NCBI GenBank assembly: GCA_003696955.1
Contig: RFGU01000070.1
Location: 1 to 46,359, forward strand
Source of the DNA: Deltaproteobacteria bacterium
Lineage (GTDB): Bacteria; Myxococcota_A; Polyangia; Nannocystales; Nannocystaceae
Direction: 5' to 3'
Length of the DNA: 46,359 nucleotides
The notes under the pieces were generated by a model, which worked only from the letters and a program-made list of their open reading frames with translations, made no database searches and was not told the DNA's origin. Position 1 is the first letter of the stretch. Every line of letters starts with the position of its first letter. Positions 1 to 7,708 of this stretch are shown piece after piece. A program made the position numbers and the translations under genes.

Positions 1-410
1 CGATCGATGGTAAACGGCGAGACCCAGTTGACCTGATTGCGGATCTGAAGGCCCGGATAGAAGGTCAGCCGCCCCTTGCGGTGCTTCGCGACCTCGGCGT
101 CGGGCTCGCCCTCGAGGCTGCCGAGCAGGCGTGGGACGCGGCGCCTTCGGGCGAGTTCGTCCACGGTCGGCCCCTTCGCGGAGGGGGGCGGCGCGGCGGT
201 CGCGGGGGCGGGTTGCGGTGCGGGCGGTGCGGCGCCGTCCGACGCTGTCCCGTCGCGTTCGTCCGTCTCGGTCGCGCCGACGGTGATCGGAGCCTCGGCA
301 GGGCCGACGATGGCACCCGGTCCCACGTAGTCGCGATCGGGCGAGGGGGGCGCCGACGGGGCGGGCCCAGCGAGTAGCACGCACGTAAGAAGCGATGTCG
401 AGCAGAGCAT
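1..410 (-). CDS. Exported protein of unknown function, N-terminal part only (cut by window edge)
   Basis: An open frame runs from an ATG at 410 through the left edge without a stop, giving 136 codons. The product begins MLCSTSLLTCVLLAGP, a plausible signal peptide, followed by a Pro/Ala-rich linker (about residues 18-78). A more ordinary sequence with a basic patch and the segment FYPGLQIRNQVNWVSPFTI then runs into the edge. Coding use is strongly GC-rich at third positions. There is no Shine-Dalgarno sequence; a TAGGGT hexamer lies 8 nt before the ATG, which supports this start as a leaderless one. The signal peptide suggests a periplasmic or outer-membrane protein. I do not recognise the family, and the domain that would identify it lies outside the window. 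Confidence 0.6.
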   Translation of the reverse strand, partial: MLCSTSLLTCVLLAGPAPSAPPSPDRDYVGPGAIVGPAEAPITVGATETDERDGTASDGAAPPAPQPAPATAAPPPSAKGPTVDELARRRRVPRLLGSLEGEPDAEVAKHRKGRLTFYPGLQIRNQVNWVSPFTID

Positions 411-418
411 CCTGCCGA

Positions 419-424
419 ACCCTA
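419..424 (-). promoter_or_regulatory. Candidate -10 box for a leaderless start
   Basis: TAGGGT on the minus strand, 8 nt before the ATG at 410. No convincing -35 is visible. The spacing predicts transcription starting at or next to the start codon. Confidence 0.35.
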
Positions 425-576
425 ACAAAACGCCGCCGGATCGCGTTGGGACGGGACGCTGGCCCGGCCGCATCCCCCCGTGAGTTGGAACACGGTGCGC
501 CGCACGTCGGGAAACGGCCAATCGGCCGACCGGCACCGATGCGTGCGCTTTCGAACCGAGCCGGCCGCGTCTGACC

Positions 577-582
577 TATACT
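577..582 (+). promoter_or_regulatory. Candidate -10 box for a leaderless start
   Basis: TATACT, 5 of 6 matches to TATAAT, lies 7 nt before the ATG at 590. No Shine-Dalgarno sequence is present and the -35 region is poor. This is the best -10 hexamer of the group in this window. Confidence 0.5.
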
Positions 583-589
583 CGATGCC

Positions 590-2332
590 ATGTCCTCGAT
601 GCTGTACGTCCGTTGCGTATCGTTCACGGCCGTCTTCGTGCTCGTCTCAGCGTGTTCGGGCAGAGGCGGTGCCGACGCTTCGACGTCGGCGACGGGCACA
701 CAGGGAGGTTCGACCGGGGGCGGGACGGATGCAACGGGCGCCACGGGGACGACGGGGACGTCGGGAACGTCCGGGCCTACGGGCGGCGCCTCGTCGGGCG
801 GCGACACCGGCGGCGGGACGCCGCCCACCTCCTGCGAACGACCGTTCCCCGAGATCGACACGTCGGTGCCGGATCGCGTCGTCGGGGACGGCACGGCCGA
901 AAGCTGCACGGCTGCGGCCCTGCAGCAGGCCATCGACCAGGGGGGCGTCATCGCCTTCGACTGCGGACCCGACCCGGTCACGATTCCCGTCACGGACACG
1001 CTCGTCCTTCCCATCGACCGGAACGTCACCCTCGACGGCGGTGGGAAGATCACCCTCGACGGCGGTGATGCGGTCCGGATCCTCTCCTTCGAGAGCCCAA
1101 ACTTCCGTGCGACGACGACGCGCGTCGCCCTCTTGCACATGACGCTACGGCGCGGGCGGGCACCGGCCACCGACTTCACGCCGGACCCGGGGAACGGATG
1201 CGCCTGGGGATTCAAGGACGGTGCCGGCGGGGCGGTGTTCGTCCGCGACGGCGTGCTCTACGTGGAGGACGTGACCTTCGAGGACAACCATGCAGCCTCG
1301 CCCGGCCCCGACGTGGGCGGCGGCGCCATCTACGTGCTCGGATCCCTCGATGTGCGGGTGTACGCCAGCCGCTTCGTGGGCAACAGCGGTTCGAACGGCG
1401 GCGCCATCGGCTCCCTGCAGAGCACCCTCGTCGTGGTCGACTCCGTGTTCGAGAGCAACGCGGCCACCGGGACCGGCGCCAACTACGTCGAGCCGGGATG
1501 CCCCGACTTCAACCATCCCGAACAGGGCGGAGCGGGAGGCAACGGCGGGGCCGTCGCCGTGGACGGGGTCGAGCCCACGCCCCTCGTCTTCTGCGGCACG
1601 CACTTCGTGGACAACACGGCGGGGGCGTTCGGCGGCGCCGTGTTCCGCACGCCCAACGGAGATCGGCAGGACACCGAGTTCCATGCCTGCCGCATCCAGG
1701 GCAATCGGGCCGAGTCGGGCGGTGGCGGCCTCTACATCTCCAACTCGAACTTCGTGCTCGACCGATGCCTGGTGGCGGAGAACGCGACGCCCGGCCTCGG
1801 CGGCGGCGTACGGGCCGAGCTTGCGAGCGTGCTCGACTTCACCAACACCACGTTCTTCGGCAACGCCTCGGAGATGGGGCTCGCCGGCGCGCTCTCCTAC
1901 GACGATGCGGGAGGCGGCTCCATCGTCAACTGCACCTTCGCCCGCAACCGCGCCGAAGGCGGGCCGGGCCTCTTCACGGCCGCCATTCGCGGCACGACCG
2001 CCGAGATCCGCAACACGATCTTCTACGAGAACACCACGGCCGACCCGTACAACCCGATGCAGTGCTGGTTCGACCCGCATCCGGGATCGAACGACGTGCA
2101 GTGGCCGCGCCTGCGCAAGGACAGCGACATCGAGGACACGCCCTGCGTCGAGGGCATCGTCTGGCTCGATGCCATGGTGCGGCCGCTCGAGGATCTCGGC
2201 GGCCCCACGCAGGCGGCCGTCCCGGCCGATCTTCCGGAACTGCGCACGGGGGTCGACTGTCCGCCGATGGACCAGCTCGGAAGGCCCCGCCCGCCGGACG
2301 GGTGCACCCTCGGAGCCGTGGAACTGCCATAG
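590..2332 (+). CDS. Lipoprotein with a right-handed parallel beta-helix domain
   Basis: A 580-residue predicted lipoprotein. The signal peptide ends in LVSAC with the lipidated Cys at position 22. A Gly/Thr/Ser-rich linker follows to about residue 80. The rest looks like a parallel beta-helix: a pectate-lyase-like opening (VTLDGGGKITLDGG near residues 140-155), then many rungs of the type FxxNxAxxGGAI, as in polymorphic membrane protein repeats. The last residues (LGRPRPPDGCTLGAVELP) match the ending of 'choice-of-anchor Q' proteins. Paired Cys residues suggest disulfides and a surface or periplasmic location. No catalytic residues can be assigned, so it may bind or cleave polysaccharide or be structural. 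The start at 590 is favoured by the TATACT 7 nt upstream; an in-frame ATG at 599 is an alternative. Confidence 0.85.
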   Translation: MSSMLYVRCVSFTAVFVLVSACSGRGGADASTSATGTQGGSTGGGTDATGATGTTGTSGTSGPTGGASSGGDTGGGTPPTSCERPFPEIDTSVPDRVVGDGTAESCTAAALQQAIDQGGVIAFDCGPDPVTIPVTDTLVLPIDRNVTLDGGGKITLDGGDAVRILSFESPNFRATTTRVALLHMTLRRGRAPATDFTPDPGNGCAWGFKDGAGGAVFVRDGVLYVEDVTFEDNHAASPGPDVGGGAIYVLGSLDVRVYASRFVGNSGSNGGAIGSLQSTLVVVDSVFESNAATGTGANYVEPGCPDFNHPEQGGAGGNGGAVAVDGVEPTPLVFCGTHFVDNTAGAFGGAVFRTPNGDRQDTEFHACRIQGNRAESGGGGLYISNSNFVLDRCLVAENATPGLGGGVRAELASVLDFTNTTFFGNASEMGLAGALSYDDAGGGSIVNCTFARNRAEGGPGLFTAAIRGTTAEIRNTIFYENTTADPYNPMQCWFDPHPGSNDVQWPRLRKDSDIEDTPCVEGIVWLDAMVRPLEDLGGPTQAAVPADLPELRTGVDCPPMDQLGRPRPPDGCTLGAVELP

Positions 2333-2467
2333 GCGGTCGAGGCGCGCGACGGCCGAGGCTGACAGCCCGGCGATTCGGTGGGATAACGCCGGGGCATGCC
2401 CTCCGACGCGATCTTCCTCGGCTGCCTCGTGCCTGCGCATGCTCCGTGGGAGCGGAGGTGGATCCGC

Positions 2468-3286
2468 ATGTCGACCCCGGGCCGTGCGCCGGACCCTTCG
2501 ACGCCGGTCGAGGAGATCGCAGATCCCTTCGCGGCCGTGCGGGCGGCGGCGGCGCGGGGTGAGTCCACGGACCTCGGTGACGTCGTACGCCAGGCCCCGG
2601 TCCTTCCGCATGGTCTTTCCGGCGCCGTGGGCTCCATCGACGCCACCATCGCGCCGCCCGTCGTCCCCACGAAGATCGTCGGGGTGGGCCGCAATTACCG
2701 TGATCACGCGGCGGAACTGGGCAACGATGTGCCGCAGGTGCCCCTACTGTTCTTCAAGCCGCTGTCGTGTCTGATCGGCTCGGGCGCACCGATCGTGCTG
2801 CCGCCGGGGGAACACCGCATCGACTTCGAAGGCGAGCTGGTGGTGGTCGTCGGCCGGCGGTTGCGCGACGCCCCCGTCGACGAGGCAGCCCGGGCGGTCT
2901 CCGCCGTGTGCCTGGGCAACGACGTTTCGTGCCGCGATCTGCAGCGCTCCGACGGGCAGTGGACCCGGGCCAAGGGGTTCGACACGTTCGGACCGGTGGG
3001 GCCGTTCCTGCGCCTGGTGGACGGCTTCGACGCCGTGCCGACCTCGGCGAGGATCCGCACCTACGTGGGAGATGCGCTGCGCCAGGACGGCGCCCTCGCC
3101 GACATGGTGTTCTCGGTCGGTGAGGTGCTCGCCCACCTCTCCGCGTGCATGACCCTCGAACCCGGGGACGTCGTGTTCACCGGGACGCCGGCGGGGGTGG
3201 GACCCTTGGCCCCGGGAGAGACGGTGCGCATCGAATGCGAGGGGTTCGATCTCGGGCGTCTCGTCAACCCGGTGGTCGCCGCATGA
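2468..3286 (+). CDS. Fumarylacetoacetate hydrolase family protein
   Basis: A 272-residue FAH-superfamily enzyme (COG0179 type), a group that hydrolyses or decarboxylates acylpyruvates and related 2-oxo acids using a divalent metal. Visible signatures in order are GVGRNYRDHAAELG, LLFFKP, the metal-binding acidic motif DFEGEL, NDVSCRDLQ with GQWTRAKGFDTFGP, and TGTPAGVG near the C-terminus. The length fits the short bacterial members rather than eukaryotic FAH. The ATG at 2468 is chosen because GGAGG lies 9 nt upstream; an ATG at 2396 in the same frame would add an atypical Trp/Arg-rich stretch. The gene stands alone, so the physiological substrate cannot be inferred from its neighbours. Confidence 0.88.
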   Translation: MSTPGRAPDPSTPVEEIADPFAAVRAAAARGESTDLGDVVRQAPVLPHGLSGAVGSIDATIAPPVVPTKIVGVGRNYRDHAAELGNDVPQVPLLFFKPLSCLIGSGAPIVLPPGEHRIDFEGELVVVVGRRLRDAPVDEAARAVSAVCLGNDVSCRDLQRSDGQWTRAKGFDTFGPVGPFLRLVDGFDAVPTSARIRTYVGDALRQDGALADMVFSVGEVLAHLSACMTLEPGDVVFTGTPAGVGPLAPGETVRIECEGFDLGRLVNPVVAA

Positions 3287-3339
3287 GCCGGGCGCGGCGC
3301 TGCGATGTCGTACGTCGGGCGCGTGACCGGCGCGTCGCG

Positions 3340-3368
3340 TTGACACGTGCCATGTCGGCGGCGACCAT
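3340..3368 (+). promoter_or_regulatory. Candidate promoter of the universal stress protein gene
   Basis: A perfect TTGACA -35 at 3340-3345 and GACCAT at 3363-3368 are separated by 17 nt. The predicted start of transcription lies about 25 nt before the ATG at 3402, leaving room for the AAAGAAGAG ribosome-binding sequence. The -10 is weak. Confidence 0.4.
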
Positions 3369-3401
3369 GGCACCGCAACGCGCCCACGAAAGAAGAGCGA
3401 C

Positions 3402-4277
3402 ATGAAGTGGATCATCGGCGTCGACCTCCGTCCCAAGAGCCAAGGGGCCCTTACCTTCGCACGCTTCCTGCACGACGCATCGCCGACGGACGAGTTCGTC
3501 GCCGTCCACGTCGTGCCCCACGACCACTTGATGGCGGCGTTGCGCTATCACCACCTCGACGAGGTCATGAAGGCCGCGCAGGAGGCCGCGCAGAAGGTGG
3601 TCGACGAGACGGGCTGCACGGACGTGTGCGGGCAGGTCGTCGTCGAGAAGGGCGGCGCGTCGGTCCACGGGACGTTGCTCGAGATCGCCGAGCGTGAAGG
3701 CGCCGATGGCATCCTCGTCGGCCGGCAGGCCACCCGAGAGGGGCACGACATCGTGCGGCTCGGCTCGGTGGCGCGAAGGCTCCTGCGTGACACGGATCGA
3801 CCCGTGGCCGTCGTGCCGCCGGACTTGCAACTTGCCGACGTCGGTACCGGGCCGGTGCTCTTCCTCTCGCGCCTTGCGGACGATTCGGTCCCCGCCGGTA
3901 CCATGGCCAAGACCCTGGCCGATCACCTCGGTCGCAAGCTCGTGCTCGCCCACGCCATCCCCGTGCCGCAGGACTGGGGGAGCCACTACCTGCCGGGGGC
4001 CGTGCTCGACAAGCTGCGCGAGGAGCACCGCGCCGAAGCCGAGGAGCGCATGAGGGCATGGGCGGCCGACCACGGACTCGAAGGGGTGGCGTTCGAGCTG
4101 CTCGAAGGCAGCATCCTCGATGTCGTGCCCGGCGCGGCCGAACGCCTCGACGCGTGCCTGGTCGTCGTGGGGTCCCGGCGCCTTTCGATGGGGGAGCGTT
4201 GGCTCTTGACCTCCGCAAGCTCTCACCTGGCCGGTCAACTCGATCGACCCGTGCTCGTGGTGCCGACGACCGAATAG
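3402..4277 (+). CDS. Universal stress protein with two UspA domains
   Basis: A 291-residue tandem UspA protein, probably cytoplasmic. Domain 1 (about 1-147) starts MKWIIGVDLRP and carries the nucleotide-binding-like stretch GILVGRQ...GSVARRLLRDTDRPVAVVPP (about 102-142). Domain 2 (about 150-291) ends with LVVVGSRR, SSHLAGQLDRPVLVVP. The glycine pattern in domain 1 approximates the G-2x-G-9x-G(S/T) loop of ATP-binding Usps; domain 2 has a less exact version (SRRLSMGERW...SS). Family members act in stress survival, but no partner is encoded beside it. Start: AAAGAAGAG lies just upstream and a TTGACA promoter further upstream. Confidence 0.9.
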   Translation: MKWIIGVDLRPKSQGALTFARFLHDASPTDEFVAVHVVPHDHLMAALRYHHLDEVMKAAQEAAQKVVDETGCTDVCGQVVVEKGGASVHGTLLEIAEREGADGILVGRQATREGHDIVRLGSVARRLLRDTDRPVAVVPPDLQLADVGTGPVLFLSRLADDSVPAGTMAKTLADHLGRKLVLAHAIPVPQDWGSHYLPGAVLDKLREEHRAEAEERMRAWAADHGLEGVAFELLEGSILDVVPGAAERLDACLVVVGSRRLSMGERWLLTSASSHLAGQLDRPVLVVPTTE

Positions 4278-4366
4278 CCGAAGGCGCCGGCCACGTCCCT
4301 CGAGACCGGGGCGGTCGACGGTACGAGACGCGAAGGCCCCATGGCGGACGTGTGCCCCGCCCCCGC

Positions 4367-5122
4367 TCACACCGGGCCGAGGAGTTCCTCGAGCGAGGCG
4401 CGATCGAGGTCGGGCAGCGGAAGTTCGGACAGGAGCGTGGTCGCCGAGCGCTGGCTCGGGGACGCGTCGTGGGGCAGCGTCGGGAGGCGGTCGGCGTCCG
4501 GGGGATAGCGGACGAATCCGGCGTCCATGGCAATGGCCAGGCGTCCCACGCAGGTGCAGGGATTGTCGGGATCGAGGTGCTGGCACCGCGGCGCGAGGAA
4601 GCTCTCGAGACGCTTGCGGGCGCGGGTGAGCCGGACCCGAAACGCTCGCTCGTTGATCCCGAGCAACTCGGCGGCGTCCTTCGGCTCGATGCCGGCGAGA
4701 TCACCGAGCACCAGGGCGAGGCGCAGGGAGATGGGCAGGGCGCAAAGGGTCGCCACGAGGCACGTGCGCTTGAGTTCCCACAGCATCACGTTCAGCCGCT
4801 GCGGGTCGTCGTCGATGGGATCGCTGCCGAGTTCGATGGGCCGCGTGATGTCGCTGCGCAGCAGGGCGTCGAGCTCGTCGAAGCTCCGCTCGGCGCGGCC
4901 GGCCAAGCGATCCTCGAGACCGCGCACGAGGCTCGAAAGGAGCGCCTTGCGGACGTGGGCCGCGTCGGGGCCGGTGATGCGTTGCGCGATGGCCTCGTTG
5001 ACCACGAAGCGCAGTTGGAAGACCGCGTCCTCGCGGGAACCCGTGGCAAGGTACGCAATGCGGAACAGGTGGGGAAGGTGCTGCCGCAGGTGTGCGCGCG
5101 GACTGGACGACGACTCGGCCAC
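4367..5122 (-). CDS. Sigma-70-like (ECF-type) regulator with a C-terminal cysteine cluster
   Basis: About 251 residues from a GTG at 5122. The N-terminal part has a region-2-like helix set (HLFRIAYLATGSREDA). The central part (LRLALVLGDLAGIEPKDAAEL, then INERAFRVRLTRARKRL) is a clear sigma region 4 with its helix-turn-helix. Immediately after it comes a cluster C-x8-C-x-C in QHLDPDNP/CTC context, seen in some ECF sigma factors and possibly metal-binding or redox-sensitive. A roughly 60-residue tail follows. It lies 109 bp downstream of the glutathione synthetase gene on the same strand, so a thiol or redox link is tempting but is inference only. No anti-sigma factor is adjacent. The start is uncertain; the frame is open back to an ATG at 5269 inside the neighbouring gene. 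Confidence 0.75.
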   Translation of the reverse strand: MAESSSSPRAHLRQHLPHLFRIAYLATGSREDAVFQLRFVVNEAIAQRITGPDAAHVRKALLSSLVRGLEDRLAGRAERSFDELDALLRSDITRPIELGSDPIDDDPQRLNVMLWELKRTCLVATLCALPISLRLALVLGDLAGIEPKDAAELLGINERAFRVRLTRARKRLESFLAPRCQHLDPDNPCTCVGRLAIAMDAGFVRYPPDADRLPTLPHDASPSQRSATTLLSELPLPDLDRASLEELLGPV

Positions 5123-5231
5123 GGACCGGCGGCAAGGATGGCACGAAGGGGCTCGGAGGCCAAGGCGGCACGCTGCGGGGCGATGCCACCAGGTGCAGGG
5201 GGGCCGCCCTCGCCATCCCCCGTCCACGGGG

Positions 5232-6188
5232 CTACTGCGGCGCAAGTCCATCCCAGAAGAGGGCGGCACAGCGTCGCTCCGGCGGCCGCTCCTCGAGACG
5301 ATCGATCTCCTGCATGCCCGTGGGGCTCGTGACGTTGATCTCCGTCAGATAGCCGCCGATGACGTCGATACCCGCGAAGTACTGCCCGTGTTCGACCAGA
5401 AACGGCCCCACCCTGGCGCAGATCTCCAGGTCCCGCGACGTCAATTCGGTGCGGGCCGGCGTGCCGCCTGCATGGAAGTTGTCGCGGATCTCCCCGTCCT
5501 TGGGTACGCGCAACACGGCGCCGATGGGTCTTCCGTCCACGAGCAGGATGCGCTTGTCACCCTCGGCGGCCTCGGGGAGATAGGCCTGGGCCACGGTCCA
5601 GCGCGTCTCGTCCGCCGTGGCGATCTCGAGGATCGTGCCGAGGTTCGGGTCGTCCTCCCGCGCGAGGAGGATCTCCCGGCCGGCGAAGCCGAACACGGGC
5701 TTGACGATCATCCGCCCGCCGAGCTGGCGCAGCAGCGCCCGCAGATCCGCGATGCGCCGCAGGATGTACGTGGGCGGCACGAGGTCCGGGAACGAGAGGA
5801 TCGAGAGCTTCTCGTTGAGGGTGCGCAAGCCGTTCGGATCGTTGACGACGCGGGTCGCTCGTTTGGCCTGATCGAGGATCCACGTGGCCGTCAGGTAGGC
5901 GTCGTCCACGGGTGGGTCCTTGCGCATCAGGACCGCGTGGCAGGTGTCGAGGCCGAAGAGTTCGGCCTCGGGGGCCCGTTCGAGGCGGTCGCCGGGGGCC
6001 TTCGGGGCGACGCGGTGGGCACGGGCGACCGCTCGCGTCCCGTCGAGGCGTAGGCCGTCGAGGGTGGCCACGTACGGTTCGAGGCCGCGGTGGAGGGCCT
6101 CGACGATCATGAGGTAGGTGCTGTCCGCCCGGGGGTCGAAGGTCTCGGGCGGGTCGCTGACGACGAGGACGCGGCGTCGGGCCGGCAT
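5232..6188 (-). CDS. gshB: Glutathione synthetase
   Basis: 318 residues, close to the 315 of the E. coli enzyme. GshB is the ATP-grasp ligase that joins gamma-glutamylcysteine and glycine in the cytoplasm. Family signatures in order: RKDPPVDDAYLTATWIL, NDPNGLRTLNEKL, the ATP-grasp loop KPVFGFAGREIL (about 160-172), GDKRILLVDGRPIGAVLR, the substrate loop RDNFHAGGTPARTELT, and the C-terminal EINVTSPTGMQEI with the metal-binding Glu and Asn. The start MPARRRVLVVSD at 6188 fits the family and has TATGCT 6 nt upstream with no ribosome-binding site. No gshA is in the window. A 21-bp dyad lies about 60 bp upstream, shared with the opposite-strand gene. Confidence 0.93.
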   Translation of the reverse strand: MPARRRVLVVSDPPETFDPRADSTYLMIVEALHRGLEPYVATLDGLRLDGTRAVARAHRVAPKAPGDRLERAPEAELFGLDTCHAVLMRKDPPVDDAYLTATWILDQAKRATRVVNDPNGLRTLNEKLSILSFPDLVPPTYILRRIADLRALLRQLGGRMIVKPVFGFAGREILLAREDDPNLGTILEIATADETRWTVAQAYLPEAAEGDKRILLVDGRPIGAVLRVPKDGEIRDNFHAGGTPARTELTSRDLEICARVGPFLVEHGQYFAGIDVIGGYLTEINVTSPTGMQEIDRLEERPPERRCAALFWDGLAPQ

Positions 6189-6756
6189 GGCGGGAGCATA
6201 CGGGGGCTTCGGGGTCGCTTCCTTGGTGGGCCCCGGAAGCGTCTGGCAGAATGTAGGTCCGTTGCCTACATCCTCCCACCGCAAACCTCCCAAGGCGCCC
6301 GACGGGGCCGGCGAGTTGCCCGAACCGGCCTTCCGGCGCGTCGATCACGTACAGCTCGTCCGGCGCGAAGTGCGCGAATACGTGCCGAGGACCTCCCTCG
6401 AGCTGCTCTTTCGCAGCGCGGACGTGGTCTTCGAGGGCGAGGCCGAGCCGGCCGGGGCGGGCGGGGACGGCGTGCGGATCGCCGGGACCCTCATGGTCAC
6501 CATGGACCTTTCGGACGTGGCCGCCCTCGCCCGGGAACCCGCCGACGCGGCGACCGCGGCGCGGCTCGCCGAGCTCTTGCCGCGGACGGAGGGCTTCGTC
6601 GCGGGGCTCGCGGGCCTTGCGGCTCGGGAGATCGAACGCGCGTCGGGGACGCGGATCGACCCAAAGGCCCTCGATCTCGACCCCGTCGTGCGAGCCGAGC
6701 AGGCGCGGATCCTCATCGACGTCGACCTCTCCCACCCGAGCCCCGACCGGTCGTAG
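6187..6756 (+). CDS. Hypothetical protein, first gene of the MerR-TPR group
   Basis: The frame from an ATG at 6187 encodes 189 residues. The well-behaved part starts near ELPEPAFRRVDHVQLVRREV and runs to the end, with an acidic, Ala-rich helical C-terminal half. There is no signal peptide and no recognisable catalytic motif. Start uncertain: the first 40 or so residues look atypical, and the ATG coincides with the gshB start on the other strand. TTG at 6262 or 6316 are in-frame alternatives that would place the dyad at 6251-6271 upstream. It is followed by the MerR-TPR gene after only 1 nt, so the two are almost certainly co-transcribed. I do not recognise the family. Confidence 0.5.
   Translation: MAGAYGGFGVASLVGPGSVWQNVGPLPTSSHRKPPKAPDGAGELPEPAFRRVDHVQLVRREVREYVPRTSLELLFRSADVVFEGEAEPAGAGGDGVRIAGTLMVTMDLSDVAALAREPADAATAARLAELLPRTEGFVAGLAGLAAREIERASGTRIDPKALDLDPVVRAEQARILIDVDLSHPSPDRS
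6195..6200 (-). promoter_or_regulatory. Candidate -10 box of gshB, leaderless type
   Basis: TATGCT on the minus strand, 6 nt before the ATG at 6188. The same hexamer precedes the GTG at 21721. No clear -35 is present. Confidence 0.4.
6251..6271. promoter_or_regulatory. 21-bp perfect dyad, candidate operator
   Basis: ATGTAGG and CCTACAT form perfect 7-bp inverted arms around a 7-nt spacer (TCCGTTG). The dyad lies between gshB (minus) and the plus-strand group that contains a MerR-type regulator. MerR proteins bind dyads of about this size, so it could be the target of the regulator encoded at 6758; that is inference. If the unknown gene really starts at 6187, the dyad would be inside its coding sequence. 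Confidence 0.45.
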
Positions 6757-6757
6757 C

Positions 6758-7708
6758 ATGCGCGCCGTGCCCCGTCCCGACACCGCGTCGTCGGTCCCCA
6801 CGCTCTACACGACCGAGCAGGTCGCGCGGTTGTTCGACATCAAGCCCGATCGGTTGCGATATTGGGCCCATAGTGGATTCATCGTGCCGTCCGGGCGCAG
6901 CGGCGGGCGCCCGGCCTACACCTTTCGCGACCTCGTGGCGGTGAAGGTGGCCTGCGCCCTCTTGGCCCAGGGCATGGGCGTTCGGCGCGTGCGCGGTTGC
7001 CTCGACGCGCTGCGTGTCAAGCTGCCGGCCGCAGACCGCGATCTGGCCTCGGCGAGGATCCGGGTGGTGGAGGGCCACCTGGTGGTGGACGACGGCAAGG
7101 GCCCCTTCGATCCTCGCACCGGGCAGGGGGTGCTCGACTTTCGCGTCGACGGGCTGAGGGCCCAGACCGCCGAGGTCGTGGAGCTGCGCGCGGCGGACGC
7201 TGCCGAAGACGACGAATCGGCGTACGCCGCCTTCGAACGCGGCCTCCGTCTCGAGCAAACCGATCCCGAAGCCGCCCGTGCAGCCTACCGCCGTGCGGTC
7301 GAAATCGACCCGTATTTCGCGGCGGCGTGGACGAATCTCGGCTCCCTCGAAGCCGAGTTGGGGGATCTCGACGCCGCCCGGGACTGCTTCGAACGGGCCA
7401 TCGAGGCCGACCCGGACCAGCCCGAGGCGCGCATGAACCTCGCGGAACTCGCCCTTCGCTCGGGCGATGCCGACGTGGCGATCTTCGGGTACCGGCAGGT
7501 GCTCGCCACCTCTCCGGAGCACTACGAGGCCCACTACGGGCTTGCGCGGGCCCTCTTGTCGGTCGGGGGGCGGGCGCAGGCGGCCGCCCATCTCGAGCGC
7601 TTCGTCCGGGCGGCGGAGCGGGCGGGCGTTGCGAACGAGCAGGTGGCGGCGGCCCGACGCGTCTTGCAGCGGCTTCGCGAAGGGCCCAAGCTCCGCCCGA
7701 GGCCGTGA
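6758..7708 (+). CDS. MerR-family regulator with C-terminal TPRs
   Basis: 316 residues. Residues about 16-85 form a MerR-type winged helix (LYTTEQVARLFDIKPDRLRYW, then GRPAYTFRDLVAVKVACALL). A linker of about 70 residues follows. Then come at least three tetratricopeptide repeats (about 155-290), such as AWTNLGSLEAELGDLDAARD and the repeat after it. The classical MerR effector-binding helix or metal cysteines are absent, so the TPR part probably senses or recruits a protein partner. It starts 1 nt after the preceding stop and its TGA overlaps the GTG of the next gene, so translation of the three genes is likely coupled. Family knowledge suggests it acts by realigning promoter elements; the 6251-6271 dyad is a candidate target. 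Confidence 0.85.
   Translation: MRAVPRPDTASSVPTLYTTEQVARLFDIKPDRLRYWAHSGFIVPSGRSGGRPAYTFRDLVAVKVACALLAQGMGVRRVRGCLDALRVKLPAADRDLASARIRVVEGHLVVDDGKGPFDPRTGQGVLDFRVDGLRAQTAEVVELRAADAAEDDESAYAAFERGLRLEQTDPEAARAAYRRAVEIDPYFAAAWTNLGSLEAELGDLDAARDCFERAIEADPDQPEARMNLAELALRSGDADVAIFGYRQVLATSPEHYEAHYGLARALLSVGGRAQAAAHLERFVRAAERAGVANEQVAAARRVLQRLREGPKLRPRP

Noticed and set aside
2396..2467. Longer N-terminus of the FAH-family protein
   Set aside because: The added residues are unlike the family, and GGAGG is placed correctly for the ATG at 2468.
1145..2707. A 520-codon minus-strand frame over the beta-helix and FAH genes
   Set aside because: Antisense to better-supported genes, with His/Arg/Gly-rich translation typical of a shadow frame.
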